A DNA stretch of 64,000 nt from the NCBI GenBank assembly GCA_964598225.1, contig CAZRBG010000021.1, forward strand, positions 18,176-82,175, read 5' to 3'. The notes under the pieces are model-generated. The model had not been told where the DNA came from, did not search any database, and saw only the letters and a list, made by a program, of their open reading frames with translations. The stretch comes from SG8-4 sp964598225 (lineage in GTDB: Bacteria; Planctomycetota; Phycisphaerae; Sedimentisphaerales; Anaerobacaceae). Both the position numbers and the translations under genes were made by a program. Shown here in pieces: positions 1-9,192 of this stretch. The stretch's first letter is position 1; the number at the start of each line of letters is the position of its first letter.

Positions 1-1
1 G

Positions 2-1384
2 AGGGTAAACGTACCGGAGTACCTTGCTCTGGCGGCTGAGGGCAAACTGGACCAGGCGGCGGACGTCATTCGCCGGCGCAATCCTTTTGTCTCGGTCTGC
101 GCCCGCGTCTGCGACCACCCCTGCGAACGGCGTTGCCGCCGCAGCGAAGTCGACAGTCCGCTGGCAATACGCGCGCTCAAGCGTTATATAGCCGACCATA
201 CGAGCGATCTCATGACTCCCATGGTCAAGCCGACGGATGAAACGCCTGAGGTCGCAATAATAGGAAGCGGCCCTGCCGGCCTTAGCTGCGGATTCTTCCT
301 GGGGCTTATGGGAAGACGGTCGATGATATTCGAGGCCCAGCCTATTCCGGGCGGAATGCTTGCTCTGGGAATACCCGAGTACAGACTTCCAAAGGATATA
401 CTCAAGAAAGAAATCGATTTTATTCTCTCACACGGCGTGGAATTGCGGATCAGCGAGAGAATCGCGGACGCCGGAAATTTGCTTAAACGAGGTTTCAAGG
501 CCGTCTTTATCGCCACAGGCGCTCAGAGGGGCAAGCCAATAGGCGTTAGAGGAGTCGAACTCAGCGGCGTCATAGATGCTCTTGACTTCCTTCGCGACAG
601 AGCGCTTGGCAAGGGCATGGACTGCCGGGGCAAAAGAATCGTAATTCTCGGCGGCGGCAATCAGGCGATAGACACAGCTCGTTCGGCGATCCGCCTCGAC
701 GCCGAGAAAGTTACCGTGCTCTACCGGCGAACTCGCGGAGAAATGCCCGCGTACAAGGAGGAAATCGAAGAGGCGATAAACGAGGGCGTAGAGCTTGTGA
801 CCCTGGCCGTGCCGAAACAAATCTTGAGCAGCAACAGTACCGTTGAGGGAATTGAGTACGTCAAAGCGGAGCTTGGCAAAGCCGAGGCCGACGGCAGACG
901 GCGACCGGTGCCAATCGACGGCACCGATACCGTCATAGAATGCGACGTCGTGCTGCCTGCTATCGGCCAGGTGGTATCAATGGAAACGACTGATTACATT
1001 GGCGGGCCGGAGTTGACCGAATGGGGATCCATAAAGGTCGATCCTGTTACCCTTGAAACCACATCCGAAAGAATTCTGTCCGGCGGAGACTGTACCCGAG
1101 GCGCTTCGACGGTTATCGAAGCGGTAGCCGATGGGCAGCGTGCCGCGATAAACATAGACCAGATGCTTGGCGGAAGCGGCGCCTTGCCTCAGGATACGGG
1201 TTTTTCTATTACAAAGCCCGACGAAGAGAAGATGCTGCAATCAATTCCGAGAGTCGAAGAAGAATCCATCCCGATGGACCAGCGAAAGAGAGGCTTTGCC
1301 GAGGTGGTTTTGGGGCTGGATCGCCGGCAGGCTGTCGAAGAAGCAGGCAGGTGCCTGCGATGTGATCTTGAGCAATTCGGTTAA
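2..1384 (+). CDS. FAD/NAD(P)-dependent oxidoreductase subunit, 5' end outside window
   Basis: The frame is open from base 2, so the gene starts upstream and only 460 C-terminal residues are seen. In order they show a four-cysteine cluster (CARVCDHPCERRC) as in the Fe-S domain of glutamate synthase small subunits, an FAD Rossmann motif (GSGPAGLS), a second dinucleotide motif (ILGGGNQAIDTA), a GGDC segment and a C-terminal CLRC. This is the GltD-like electron-transfer module. It ends 5 bases before the formate dehydrogenase alpha subunit gene, so it most likely passes electrons between formate dehydrogenase and NAD(P). In related operons such subunits often carry a NuoF-like N-terminus; whether this one does cannot be seen here. 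A GltD proper is less likely given the neighbour. Confidence 0.85.
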   Translation, partial: RVNVPEYLALAAEGKLDQAADVIRRRNPFVSVCARVCDHPCERRCRRSEVDSPLAIRALKRYIADHTSDLMTPMVKPTDETPEVAIIGSGPAGLSCGFFLGLMGRRSMIFEAQPIPGGMLALGIPEYRLPKDILKKEIDFILSHGVELRISERIADAGNLLKRGFKAVFIATGAQRGKPIGVRGVELSGVIDALDFLRDRALGKGMDCRGKRIVILGGGNQAIDTARSAIRLDAEKVTVLYRRTRGEMPAYKEEIEEAINEGVELVTLAVPKQILSSNSTVEGIEYVKAELGKAEADGRRRPVPIDGTDTVIECDVVLPAIGQVVSMETTDYIGGPELTEWGSIKVDPVTLETTSERILSGGDCTRGASTVIEAVADGQRAAINIDQMLGGSGALPQDTGFSITKPDEEKMLQSIPRVEEESIPMDQRKRGFAEVVLGLDRRQAVEEAGRCLRCDLEQFG

Positions 1385-1389
1385 CAAAT

Positions 1390-4095
1390 ATGTCAGAAGA
1401 AATCAAAGTTACCATAGACGGCACGGAGTTAGCAGGCAGCCCCGGACAATCCATTCTGGATTTGGCGCTCGAAAACAACATTGAGATTCCGAATCTCTGC
1501 CACGACCCGCGGCTCACGCCAACCGGCTCGTGCAGGATGTGTCTGGTGGAAGTCGAGGGCCAAAATCAGCCGATAGCCTCATGCACGCTCGAGATTCAGC
1601 CGGGCATGGCAGTCCGGACCGAAACCGAGGAAATCAGCGACATCAGGCGCACTATTCTTGAACTGCTGTTCTACGAGCACTGCGGCTCCTGCACGACCTG
1701 CGATGAAAACGGCCAGTGCAAGCTCCAAAACTACGCTTACGAATACCAGCTCGACTTGGAATCGCTGGACCAGGGATTCATCACCAGGCCCGAACCCAAC
1801 TATACGACCGGCAATCTCGCGCTGGAGTACGATCCTCGAAAGTGCATTCGCTGCGGGCGATGCGTGCGGATATGCGACGAAGTGCAAATGGCCCACGCCC
1901 TGACATTCAAAAATCGGGCCGCCGACACGGTGGTAACCACGGCGTTCGACGTGCCTTTGAACGAATCGACTTGTGTGCTCTGCGGCCAGTGCATCTCAAC
2001 ATGTCCCACGGGAGCGCTGTACGACCGCTCGGCTATCGGCCAGGGCCAGGCGAAAGACCTGATCAAGACAAGAACGACCTGCGTCTATTGCGGCGTGGGC
2101 TGTCAGATCTACCTTAACGTCAATCCGAAAAAGAACCTGATAGTCAGAGCCACCAGCGAAATCGGGTGCATACCCAATGACGGCAATCTCTGCGTCAAGG
2201 GCCGCTTCGGCATGGACTTCGTGGCCCACCCGGACAGGCTTAAGACGCCCCTGATAAGACGTAACGGCAGCCTCGAAAAAGCGACGTGGGACGAAGCAAT
2301 CAGCGTGATTGCTAAAAATCTCAAGAAGATAAAATCCGAGTCAGGCCCGGACAGCATAGCGGGCCTGTCCTCGGCCAAGTGTACGAACGAGGACAACTAT
2401 GTCTTTCAGAAGTTCATCCGCGCCGCAATCGGAACCAACAATGTCGATCACTGCGCCCGCTTGTGCCATTCCTCCACCGTCGCAGGTCTGGCGCGAGCCT
2501 TCGGCAGCGGTGCAATGACGAATTCCATCGACGAATTCAGGAACGCAGGCTGCATATTCGTCATAGGCTCGAACACTCCGGAAGCACATCCGGTAATCGC
2601 AATCGGCATCAGAGAGGCGGTAGTTAAGAACGGGGCCGAGCTTATCGTCGCCGATCCCAGAGAAATTGAACTCGTTCGCTACGCAAAGTTTCATTTACAG
2701 CAGCGGCCCGGCAGCGACGTCGCCCTGATAAACGCCATGATGAACGTCATCATCGAAGAAGGCTTGCACGACGAGGACTACATAAAACAGCGCACCGAGG
2801 GTTTCGAGCAAGTGGCTGAGGCAGTCGGGGAGATGACGCCTGAAAAGGCCGAAAAGATCACCACCGTCCCGGCCGAGGCAATACGTGAAGCGGCACGCAC
2901 ATACGCGAAGGCCGATAGTTCGAGCATAGTGTTCAGCATGGGAATCACCCAGCATACCACCGGAACTGAAAACGTCCTGTCGCTTGCGAACCTCGCGATG
3001 CTGACGGGCAACGTCGGCAAGGAATCGGCCGGAGTTAATCCCCTGAGAGGTCAGAATAACGTCCAGGGCGCATGCGACCTCGGGGCTCTGCCCAACGTGT
3101 ATCCGGGATATCAGTCGGTGGAAGATGCCGGGATACACGCCAAGTTCGAAGAGGCGTGGGACACGAAACTCTCGGACAAGACGGGGCTGACTGTCGTGGA
3201 GATATTCCATGCCATCGAAGAAGACAAAGTCCGGGCGCTATACCTGATGGGCGAGAATCCGGCGCTGTCGGACCCCAATCTCAACCGCACTCGCAAGGCT
3301 CTTGAAAAGGTAGAGTTCCTGGTATCACAGGATTTATTCCTCTCCGAATCAGGTGAATACGCAAACGTCGTTCTCCCTGCGTACAGTTTTGCGGAAAAAG
3401 ACGGCACTTTCACCAATACCGAGCGGCGTATTCAGCGAGTGCGAAAAGCGGTGACTCCGCCGGGCCAAACGCGGGACGACTGGAGGATTATTTGCGATGT
3501 TTCCACGGCGATGGGCTTGCCGATGCAATACGAAAATGCCTCGCAGATAATGGACGAGATCGCGTCAGTCTCGCCTATCTACGGCGGAATCGCCTACGAC
3601 AGGATCGAATCTGTCGGCCTGCAGTGGCCGTGTCTCGACAGGGACCACCCCGGCACAAAATACCTCCACGAGGGTGAATTCAAACGCGGCAAAGGCAAGT
3701 TCCACCCCGTGCGATTCAGGGCCCCGGCGGAGATACCCGATCAGGATTTCCCGATGATTCTTTCGACCGGCAGGCAGTTATACCAGTTCCATACAGGCAC
3801 ATTATCTCGCAGGTCTTCGGCCATCGACCAGAAATCGCCGAACGGGTACGTAGAGATTCACTTCAAGGACGCCGAAAAATACGGCATCGAAGACGGGGAC
3901 TCTGTGGAGGTCATCACGACGCGGGGTAAGGTCACGACCAAAGCGAGCGTCGGCACTCAGGTCGCACGCGGCTGGCTGTTCATGCCGTTCCACTTCGCCG
4001 AAGGCCCCGCGAATATGCTTACCAACGACGCCCTCGATCCGATCGCCAAGATACCGGAATACAAGGTATGTGCCGCGAAAATAAAGCCACTGTAA
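1390..4095 (+). CDS. fdhA: formate dehydrogenase alpha subunit (Mo/W-bisPGD, NAD-linked type)
   Basis: The 901-residue cytosolic enzyme oxidises formate to CO2, or runs in reverse. The N-terminus has a plant-type [2Fe-2S] domain (CHDPRLTPTGSCRMC), then a His/Cys cluster (EHCGSCTTC), two bacterial [4Fe-4S] motifs (CIRCGRCVRIC, CVLCGQCISTC), and from about residue 235 the molybdopterin domain, opening with CVYCGVGC. The residue at the metal in selenoenzymes is cysteine here: Cys359 in CARLCHSSTVAG, codon TGC. The C-terminal molybdopterin dinucleotide-binding domain is complete. The length fits the NuoG/FdhF-like soluble type. It follows the flavin subunit by 5 bases. No Tat signal is present. 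Confusion with NADH dehydrogenase subunit G or a nitrate reductase is possible but the active-site segment favours formate dehydrogenase. Confidence 0.9.
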   Translation: MSEEIKVTIDGTELAGSPGQSILDLALENNIEIPNLCHDPRLTPTGSCRMCLVEVEGQNQPIASCTLEIQPGMAVRTETEEISDIRRTILELLFYEHCGSCTTCDENGQCKLQNYAYEYQLDLESLDQGFITRPEPNYTTGNLALEYDPRKCIRCGRCVRICDEVQMAHALTFKNRAADTVVTTAFDVPLNESTCVLCGQCISTCPTGALYDRSAIGQGQAKDLIKTRTTCVYCGVGCQIYLNVNPKKNLIVRATSEIGCIPNDGNLCVKGRFGMDFVAHPDRLKTPLIRRNGSLEKATWDEAISVIAKNLKKIKSESGPDSIAGLSSAKCTNEDNYVFQKFIRAAIGTNNVDHCARLCHSSTVAGLARAFGSGAMTNSIDEFRNAGCIFVIGSNTPEAHPVIAIGIREAVVKNGAELIVADPREIELVRYAKFHLQQRPGSDVALINAMMNVIIEEGLHDEDYIKQRTEGFEQVAEAVGEMTPEKAEKITTVPAEAIREAARTYAKADSSSIVFSMGITQHTTGTENVLSLANLAMLTGNVGKESAGVNPLRGQNNVQGACDLGALPNVYPGYQSVEDAGIHAKFEEAWDTKLSDKTGLTVVEIFHAIEEDKVRALYLMGENPALSDPNLNRTRKALEKVEFLVSQDLFLSESGEYANVVLPAYSFAEKDGTFTNTERRIQRVRKAVTPPGQTRDDWRIICDVSTAMGLPMQYENASQIMDEIASVSPIYGGIAYDRIESVGLQWPCLDRDHPGTKYLHEGEFKRGKGKFHPVRFRAPAEIPDQDFPMILSTGRQLYQFHTGTLSRRSSAIDQKSPNGYVEIHFKDAEKYGIEDGDSVEVITTRGKVTTKASVGTQVARGWLFMPFHFAEGPANMLTNDALDPIAKIPEYKVCAAKIKPL

Positions 4096-4137
4096 CCAAC
4101 ACAACTAACAGAACACAGAAACTAAGGAACAGAAACA

Positions 4138-5031
4138 ATGTCTACACAGAAAAACAGTAAGCTCTCACGACGCACTTTCGTACGCAACGCTTCTCTGACG
4201 GCAGCCGGGGCGGCCGCAGGATCCCTAACTCACACGGCAATCGGCGGCGCCTCAGAAGGCGTCGAACGCATCGTTAAGAACGGCCGCATCAATCAGTCCG
4301 CCTGTAAGTGGTGCTATCGCAAACAGAGCCTCGAAGAACTCTGCGCGATCGGCAAAAAAATGGGCCTCAAGGCAATCGACCTGGTTGGACCGAATGGTTT
4401 CTCGACTCTCAAGAAGCACGGGCTGGAATCCTCGATGGTCGGCTCGCACAGTCTCACAAAAGGGATGAACAATAAGGACTATCACGCCGATTGCATTCGC
4501 AAAATGCGCGACGCCATCGATGCGGCCGCGGATGCGGGATTCCGAAACGTCATTAGCTTTTCCGGCAACAGAGAAGGCATCCCGGATGACGTCGGAGTCG
4601 ACAACGCCGTCGAAGGGTACAAGGAGATCGTCGGTCACGCGGAAAAGAAGAAGATCTATATATGCATCGAGTATCTTAACAGCAAGGTCAACCACGAGGG
4701 TTACATGTTCGACAACATGGCGTGGGGCGTCGAGGTCTGCAAAAGGGTCGGCTCGGATCGTCTGAAGATCCTGTACGACATCTATCACGCTCAGATTATG
4801 GAAGGTGATATAATTCGCACGATCCGGGACTACCACCAGTACATCGGCCACTACCACACCGGCGGTAATCCCGGCCGAAATGAAATCGACCATACGCAGG
4901 AACTGTACTATCCGGCAATCATGGAGGCCATCGCCGAGACCGGATATGAGGGTTACGTAGCTCATGAGTTCATCCCGAAGAAAGACCCGATCGAGTCTCT
5001 CGCTTATGCCGTGCGAATTTGTGACGTCTGA
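4138..5031 (+). CDS. Tat-exported sugar phosphate isomerase/epimerase (hydroxypyruvate isomerase-like)
   Basis: The 297-residue protein has a twin-arginine leader (SRRTFVRN followed by an alanine-rich stretch) and then a xylose-isomerase-like TIM barrel (AP endonuclease 2 superfamily). Likely metal ligands can be read in the usual order: Glu in CIEYLN, Asp/His in YDIYHAQ, His in GHYHTGGNPGR, and the final Glu in VAHEFIP. The GHYHTGG segment is typical of hydroxypyruvate isomerase-like members. It starts 42 bases after the formate dehydrogenase gene with AAGGA upstream, and the next gene starts 2 bases after its stop. The substrate is unknown. Planctomycetes carry many exported members, probably for unusual sugars, and a link to formate metabolism is not evident. 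Confidence 0.82.
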   Translation: MSTQKNSKLSRRTFVRNASLTAAGAAAGSLTHTAIGGASEGVERIVKNGRINQSACKWCYRKQSLEELCAIGKKMGLKAIDLVGPNGFSTLKKHGLESSMVGSHSLTKGMNNKDYHADCIRKMRDAIDAAADAGFRNVISFSGNREGIPDDVGVDNAVEGYKEIVGHAEKKKIYICIEYLNSKVNHEGYMFDNMAWGVEVCKRVGSDRLKILYDIYHAQIMEGDIIRTIRDYHQYIGHYHTGGNPGRNEIDHTQELYYPAIMEAIAETGYEGYVAHEFIPKKDPIESLAYAVRICDV

Positions 5032-5033
5032 GT

Positions 5034-5615
5034 ATGTGGAAGCTCAAAGAGCCAAAGCCGGTAAAGCTCATAGTGGGGATTCTGGCCTCGAACTATCACT
5101 GTCTGAACGCGGCGGCCGAGTTGTTGACGGATAAGATCGGCCACACCGATTTCAAGAGCGAAGTGTGGCCGTTCGACAAGACCGACTACTACAAGGAGCA
5201 AACCGGCCCCCGCATTCTGAGGCAGTTTCTGAGCTTCGAGCGGCTTATCGAGCCGGGAAGACTCGCAAAAATAAAACTGCGCACCAACAAGCTCGAACGG
5301 AAACTGGCCAAAAAGCTGGCTTTCCCGCTGCCGAGACCGGTGAATCTCGATCCGGGGATTATCGAGCCTTCGAAACTCGTGCTCGCTACAACAAAAAACT
5401 ATTCGCATCGTATATATATCGGTCGAAAAATGTACGCCGAAGTAACACTGATTTACGACAAAGGCCGCTGGAAGCCTTTGGATTATACTTATCCGGATTA
5501 CAGGCAGCAATGCTACTTCGACTTCTTCGAAAATGTCAGGACCCGGCTGCTGGAGCAGTTGAGGTTGTTCGAGCGCAGGAAACTCTACAGACTCCACGGA
5601 AAACGTAAGGCTTGA
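5034..5615 (+). CDS. DUF4416 family protein
   Basis: The 193-residue protein matches the DUF4416 pattern: an opening that reads KLIVGILASN, a central DKTDYYKEQTGP segment, and a conserved C-terminal half with TYPDYR. No function is established for the family. There is no signal peptide or membrane segment. It begins 2 bases after the preceding stop and its own stop overlaps the TTG start of the phosphosugar transferase, so the three genes are probably translated together. The position next to a lipid-linked sugar transferase suggests, but does not show, an envelope-related role. Confidence 0.8.
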   Translation: MWKLKEPKPVKLIVGILASNYHCLNAAAELLTDKIGHTDFKSEVWPFDKTDYYKEQTGPRILRQFLSFERLIEPGRLAKIKLRTNKLERKLAKKLAFPLPRPVNLDPGIIEPSKLVLATTKNYSHRIYIGRKMYAEVTLIYDKGRWKPLDYTYPDYRQQCYFDFFENVRTRLLEQLRLFERRKLYRLHGKRKA

Positions 5616-6703
5616 TTGCACTTGCTATAGCTCTGCTTGCAGGATCGTTCGCGATCTCGGCGGCTCTTACCGCCGGAGTGAGACGCTTGATGCTGCGCGC
5701 TGATTTCGTGTCCCGGCCCGCACCGGACCGATACCAACCCGAAAAACAGCGTGTCGTCCCCCTGGGCGGAGGCATCGCGATCTCGGCAACACTGTTGATT
5801 ATCATCCTTGGCGCTATGGCATTTATGAGATTCCTCGTCGCGCCGGGTCATTTAGGCTGGATCGCCGAGCGAGCCAACGTGAAAGCGGCCGATTTCCTGG
5901 CCAGGAGCAATGAACTGCTCATTATAGTGGCGAGTGTAGTAGTCCTGTTTGCAGTGGGCCTGTGGGACGACTGGAAACAGTTGGGACCATTATTCAAACT
6001 TGCCGTGCAATTCGCGGTTGCGATTGTCGCCGCGGCGTTTGCGGAAATAAGGGTCGAGCTTTTCATCGAGAGCACACTGATCTCTTCATTGCTGTCCGCA
6101 TTCTGGATCGTGTTGATTATCAACTCTTTTAATTTCCTCGACAACATGGACGGCGCCTCAGCCGGAATCGCGGTAATCGTCAGCTCAATCCTGTTCGTCG
6201 CGGCGGCGTTCAGCGGCCAGGTCTTCGTCGGCGGCATGGCGCTGGTCTTTATCGGGACGCTCGCAGGTTTCCTGGTCTTCAACTTCCCTCCTGCGAAGAT
6301 ATTCATGGGCGACGCCGGCTCACTCGTTGTCGGCTTTTTCGTAGCGCTTCTGAGCCTGCGCACGACCTATTACCAAGAAGCGCAAAGCGGCCTATGGTAT
6401 CCAATTTTCATGCCGTTAATTGTTATGGCTGTGCCGCTATATGATTTCATCAGTGTCACTCTGCTGCGAATAAGCCAGGGCAAAAGCCCGTTCGTGGGTG
6501 ACACGCAGCACTTCTCCCACCGCCTGAAACGACACGGCCTGACAGATGCACAAACAGTCCTGACGCTGTATCTTGCTACGCTCTGTACGGGTCTCGGTGC
6601 AACATTTCTGTATCAGGTCGATTTGACGGGAACAATCTTAATCTTCGCACAGACAATTTTGGTGCTGTCGATAATCGCCGTATTCGAATCCACATCGAAA
6701 TGA
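5612..6703 (+). CDS. MraY/WecA-family undecaprenyl-phosphate phosphosugar transferase
   Basis: This 363-residue polytopic membrane protein transfers a sugar-1-phosphate to undecaprenyl phosphate, the first step of O-antigen or teichoic-type glycan synthesis. Family motifs are clear: DDWKQLGPLFK, NFLDNMDGASAG, the catalytic-loop segment FNFPPAKIFMGDAGS and a cytoplasmic histidine motif (DTQHFSHRLKRHG). These fit WecA/TagO better than MraY. Start: TTG at 5612, overlapping the stop of DUF4416 by 4 bases, which is the only sensible initiation point for the first membrane segment. An O-antigen ligase follows after 160 bases. The sugar specificity cannot be read. Confidence 0.88.
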   Translation: MIALAIALLAGSFAISAALTAGVRRLMLRADFVSRPAPDRYQPEKQRVVPLGGGIAISATLLIIILGAMAFMRFLVAPGHLGWIAERANVKAADFLARSNELLIIVASVVVLFAVGLWDDWKQLGPLFKLAVQFAVAIVAAAFAEIRVELFIESTLISSLLSAFWIVLIINSFNFLDNMDGASAGIAVIVSSILFVAAAFSGQVFVGGMALVFIGTLAGFLVFNFPPAKIFMGDAGSLVVGFFVALLSLRTTYYQEAQSGLWYPIFMPLIVMAVPLYDFISVTLLRISQGKSPFVGDTQHFSHRLKRHGLTDAQTVLTLYLATLCTGLGATFLYQVDLTGTILIFAQTILVLSIIAVFESTSK

Positions 6704-6711
6704 ATTGGGGA

Positions 6712-6845
6712 GCCGCGAAGACACAAAGACACGAAGGAAAAAGGAATGGATTTTGAAGAAACCTCACAGAGAGAAGAGAAGATTGCTGCCGAGATAGTAT
6801 AAAAAGAATTATTCTATAATCTTGGTGTCTTCGTGCCTTTGTGGC
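6712..6845. repeat. inverted pair of CACAAAGACACGAAG-type repeats
   Basis: Two related 25-base segments lie in opposite orientation between the phosphosugar transferase and O-antigen ligase genes: 6712-6737 carries GACACAAAGACACGAAGG, and 6821-6845 is close to the reverse complement of the same sequence (reads GCCACAAAGGCACGAAG on the minus strand). About 80 bases separate them. They could form a long hairpin in a transcript. They look like two copies of a dispersed intergenic repeat rather than a coding feature. Confidence 0.6.
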
Positions 6846-6862
6846 TATTTCAATAACCGAAA

Positions 6863-9181
6863 ATGAGTAAGTATGCGAATAACCCTAAAAGCAAGAGGCT
6901 TACGTATCTCGAATACGCCCTGCTGGGGCTGTGCCTTTGTGTGATCGCGCTTCGTTGCACTTACACCGAGGGGCCGCCGATGCAGTCTACAACCACCGCA
7001 GCAAATCTCGGTGACAACTTGTATAGCCTGTCGGTATCGGCCGTCTTGATTTTCTCGTTCATCCTTTGGATAGTGGTGAAGTTCTGGGGCAACCGATTCT
7101 CATATCGCGTTACAGGAATTGAAATCGGTTTGGGGATGTTCTGCCTTGCCGCCATCATCGCTGGTATTGCGGCATCAGATAAGCGGCTGGCAATCACCGA
7201 TGTCGCAGTTTTTCTGGCGCCGGCGCTAATGGCGCTTCTGCTTGTGCAAATCCTTGACTCGTATCAGAAGATCAAGATCGTGCTTGCGGTTATCGCCGCA
7301 TTGGGGGCTGTCTCGGCCTTTCAGTCTATCTGGCAATGGCAAATCGACAACGCGGCAATGATTGAAGAATACGAAAGAGATCCTCAGAGCCTGCTCGAGC
7401 CGCTGGGCATCGATCCCGGCACATTCCAGCAGTTTCTCTTCGAGCACAGGTTGTATTCCAAAGGCGTACGCGGATTTTTCACTACGCGAAATTCAGCCGG
7501 ATCGTTCGCCCTGATGGCGCTGTTTTCCGGGATTGTTTTACTCTCAGAGAAATTCAAAAAACACAAGTCCGACGCCGGCGACTCTTTGTATCTGCTCGGC
7601 TGCGGCTTAATCGTGGCGATCATTTTCTTTAATCTGGTCCTCACGCGCAGCAAGGGTGCGTTCATCGGCCTGTTTCTTGCCGCAGTGGCATACGGCATCA
7701 TTCGGGCATTTGGCAACACGCTAAAAACTCACAGGAAAGCCGTGCTGGTTGTCTGCGTGTTGTTTAGCACTGCCGTCGCCGGCGCAATCGCTTTCTACGG
7801 CGTAGAGCGTGACCGGCTCCCCGGCGGCGGTTCGATGCTCGTCAGATGGCAGTACTGGCGCGCATCGGGACAAATGTATGCCGATCACAAATTCACCGGC
7901 GTCGGGCCGGGCAACTTCGGACACTTTTATCCGCACTACAAACCGCCCGCCGCTCTGGAATCCGTATCTGATCCTCATAATTTTGCGCTTAGCATCCTGA
8001 CTCAGTACGGTCCGCTGGGCCTGATTGGTTTCTTGCTTATGTTAGTCCTGCCAATATGGACAATGACCTCTCCCGGCGACATAGATACATCAATCCAAGC
8101 CGCCGACCACCAAACGTCATTTCAGAAACCGGCCACCATATTTGCTGTTGTGATTTCCGCGGCCTTGCTACTCATCCGACCCGTTCTTATGGCGGCAGCG
8201 CAGGCTGATGCATTCGCCGTCATCATATATCTGATAGTCACGGTCTACGTCGCGCCGGTGGCTGTATTCTTTATTGCATTTATTCTTGTCGCCGGACCAT
8301 TGCGTAAAGAGCGGCAGAAAGGAGTCGAGACGCCAAACACAAATACCTCGGTGCTCCTTTTCTGTGCCGTCCTGGCGGTCGTACTTCATAACCTCATAGA
8401 CTTTGCGATCTTTGAGCCGGGGGTCCTCACGGCTTTCTGGGCCGTATTTGCCTGCCTGATTGCGGCTCACGTGCACAGAAAACCTCTACCTCAAATATCG
8501 TTCAAGACGGCGCCCTCTATGAGACTGTCTGCGGCGGTCGGCGCCATCGCAATGCCGATAGTATATTTCAATTATGTGCTGGCGCCTGCGGCGCAAAGTG
8601 CGATTAACATCCAACGGGCAAACGAAATGGTCTCCGCGGGGCGTTTTCAGGATGCACATCAGCATCTGGAGCAAGCCGCTGAGGCCGATCCTCTCAGTGC
8701 GAGCGCGCCGGCCTTCAACGGCAGATTATACCTGCACCGTTTCGGATCAAGACCGGGTAACGATCCGGCTTTGCTGATGCGAGCGGCCGAGTGGCTGAAA
8801 AAGGCGATAGAGCGCAACAGTGCGGCCTTCAAAAATTACGAGCGCTTGACCGATGCGTACATGCAGCTTGCGGAAAACTCGCCGGGGCGGCAAAGAGCGG
8901 ATTGGCTCGACAAGGCTCTCGATGCCGCTTCCGAGGCGATCGAACGTTACCCCGGCTGCGGCCGATTGCACTTCAAGCTGGCGCAGGTCGCCGAGCAATT
9001 GGGTAAAACCGGGGTGGCGACCGAGCATTACGCCAGAGCAGTAAAGATCGAAGACGCATACCGGGACCAGTTTCGAAGGATATACCCGGAGAGAGAAGAA
9101 GTCATAAGCAGGCTCGGGGAAGAGAGATACTCCGACGCTCAGCAAAGACTTAAGTTGCTTCGCGAATCTCCGTCATCATGA
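6863..9181 (+). CDS. O-antigen ligase family protein with C-terminal TPR domain
   Basis: The 772-residue protein has roughly ten or more hydrophobic segments over the first 580 residues. A large periplasmic loop contains GVGPGNFGHFYPHYK and SDPHNFALSILTQYG, which is the Wzy_C/WaaL signature segment. Such enzymes join or polymerise lipid-linked glycans at the periplasmic face. After the last membrane segment, residues from about 590 carry TPR-like helical repeats, for example QDAHQHLEQAAEADPLS. That ligase-plus-TPR architecture is common in Planctomycetes and Deltaproteobacteria. It follows the WecA-like gene on the same strand, consistent with a surface polysaccharide locus. Ligase and polymerase roles cannot be separated by sequence alone. 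Confidence 0.85.
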   Translation: MSKYANNPKSKRLTYLEYALLGLCLCVIALRCTYTEGPPMQSTTTAANLGDNLYSLSVSAVLIFSFILWIVVKFWGNRFSYRVTGIEIGLGMFCLAAIIAGIAASDKRLAITDVAVFLAPALMALLLVQILDSYQKIKIVLAVIAALGAVSAFQSIWQWQIDNAAMIEEYERDPQSLLEPLGIDPGTFQQFLFEHRLYSKGVRGFFTTRNSAGSFALMALFSGIVLLSEKFKKHKSDAGDSLYLLGCGLIVAIIFFNLVLTRSKGAFIGLFLAAVAYGIIRAFGNTLKTHRKAVLVVCVLFSTAVAGAIAFYGVERDRLPGGGSMLVRWQYWRASGQMYADHKFTGVGPGNFGHFYPHYKPPAALESVSDPHNFALSILTQYGPLGLIGFLLMLVLPIWTMTSPGDIDTSIQAADHQTSFQKPATIFAVVISAALLLIRPVLMAAAQADAFAVIIYLIVTVYVAPVAVFFIAFILVAGPLRKERQKGVETPNTNTSVLLFCAVLAVVLHNLIDFAIFEPGVLTAFWAVFACLIAAHVHRKPLPQISFKTAPSMRLSAAVGAIAMPIVYFNYVLAPAAQSAINIQRANEMVSAGRFQDAHQHLEQAAEADPLSASAPAFNGRLYLHRFGSRPGNDPALLMRAAEWLKKAIERNSAAFKNYERLTDAYMQLAENSPGRQRADWLDKALDAASEAIERYPGCGRLHFKLAQVAEQLGKTGVATEHYARAVKIEDAYRDQFRRIYPEREEVISRLGEERYSDAQQRLKLLRESPSS

Positions 9182-9192
9182 CGGAATATGCA

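Noticed and set aside
2461..2466. Selenocysteine at the formate dehydrogenase active site
   Set aside because: The codon is TGC (Cys359), not TGA, and no in-frame TGA occurs in the gene.
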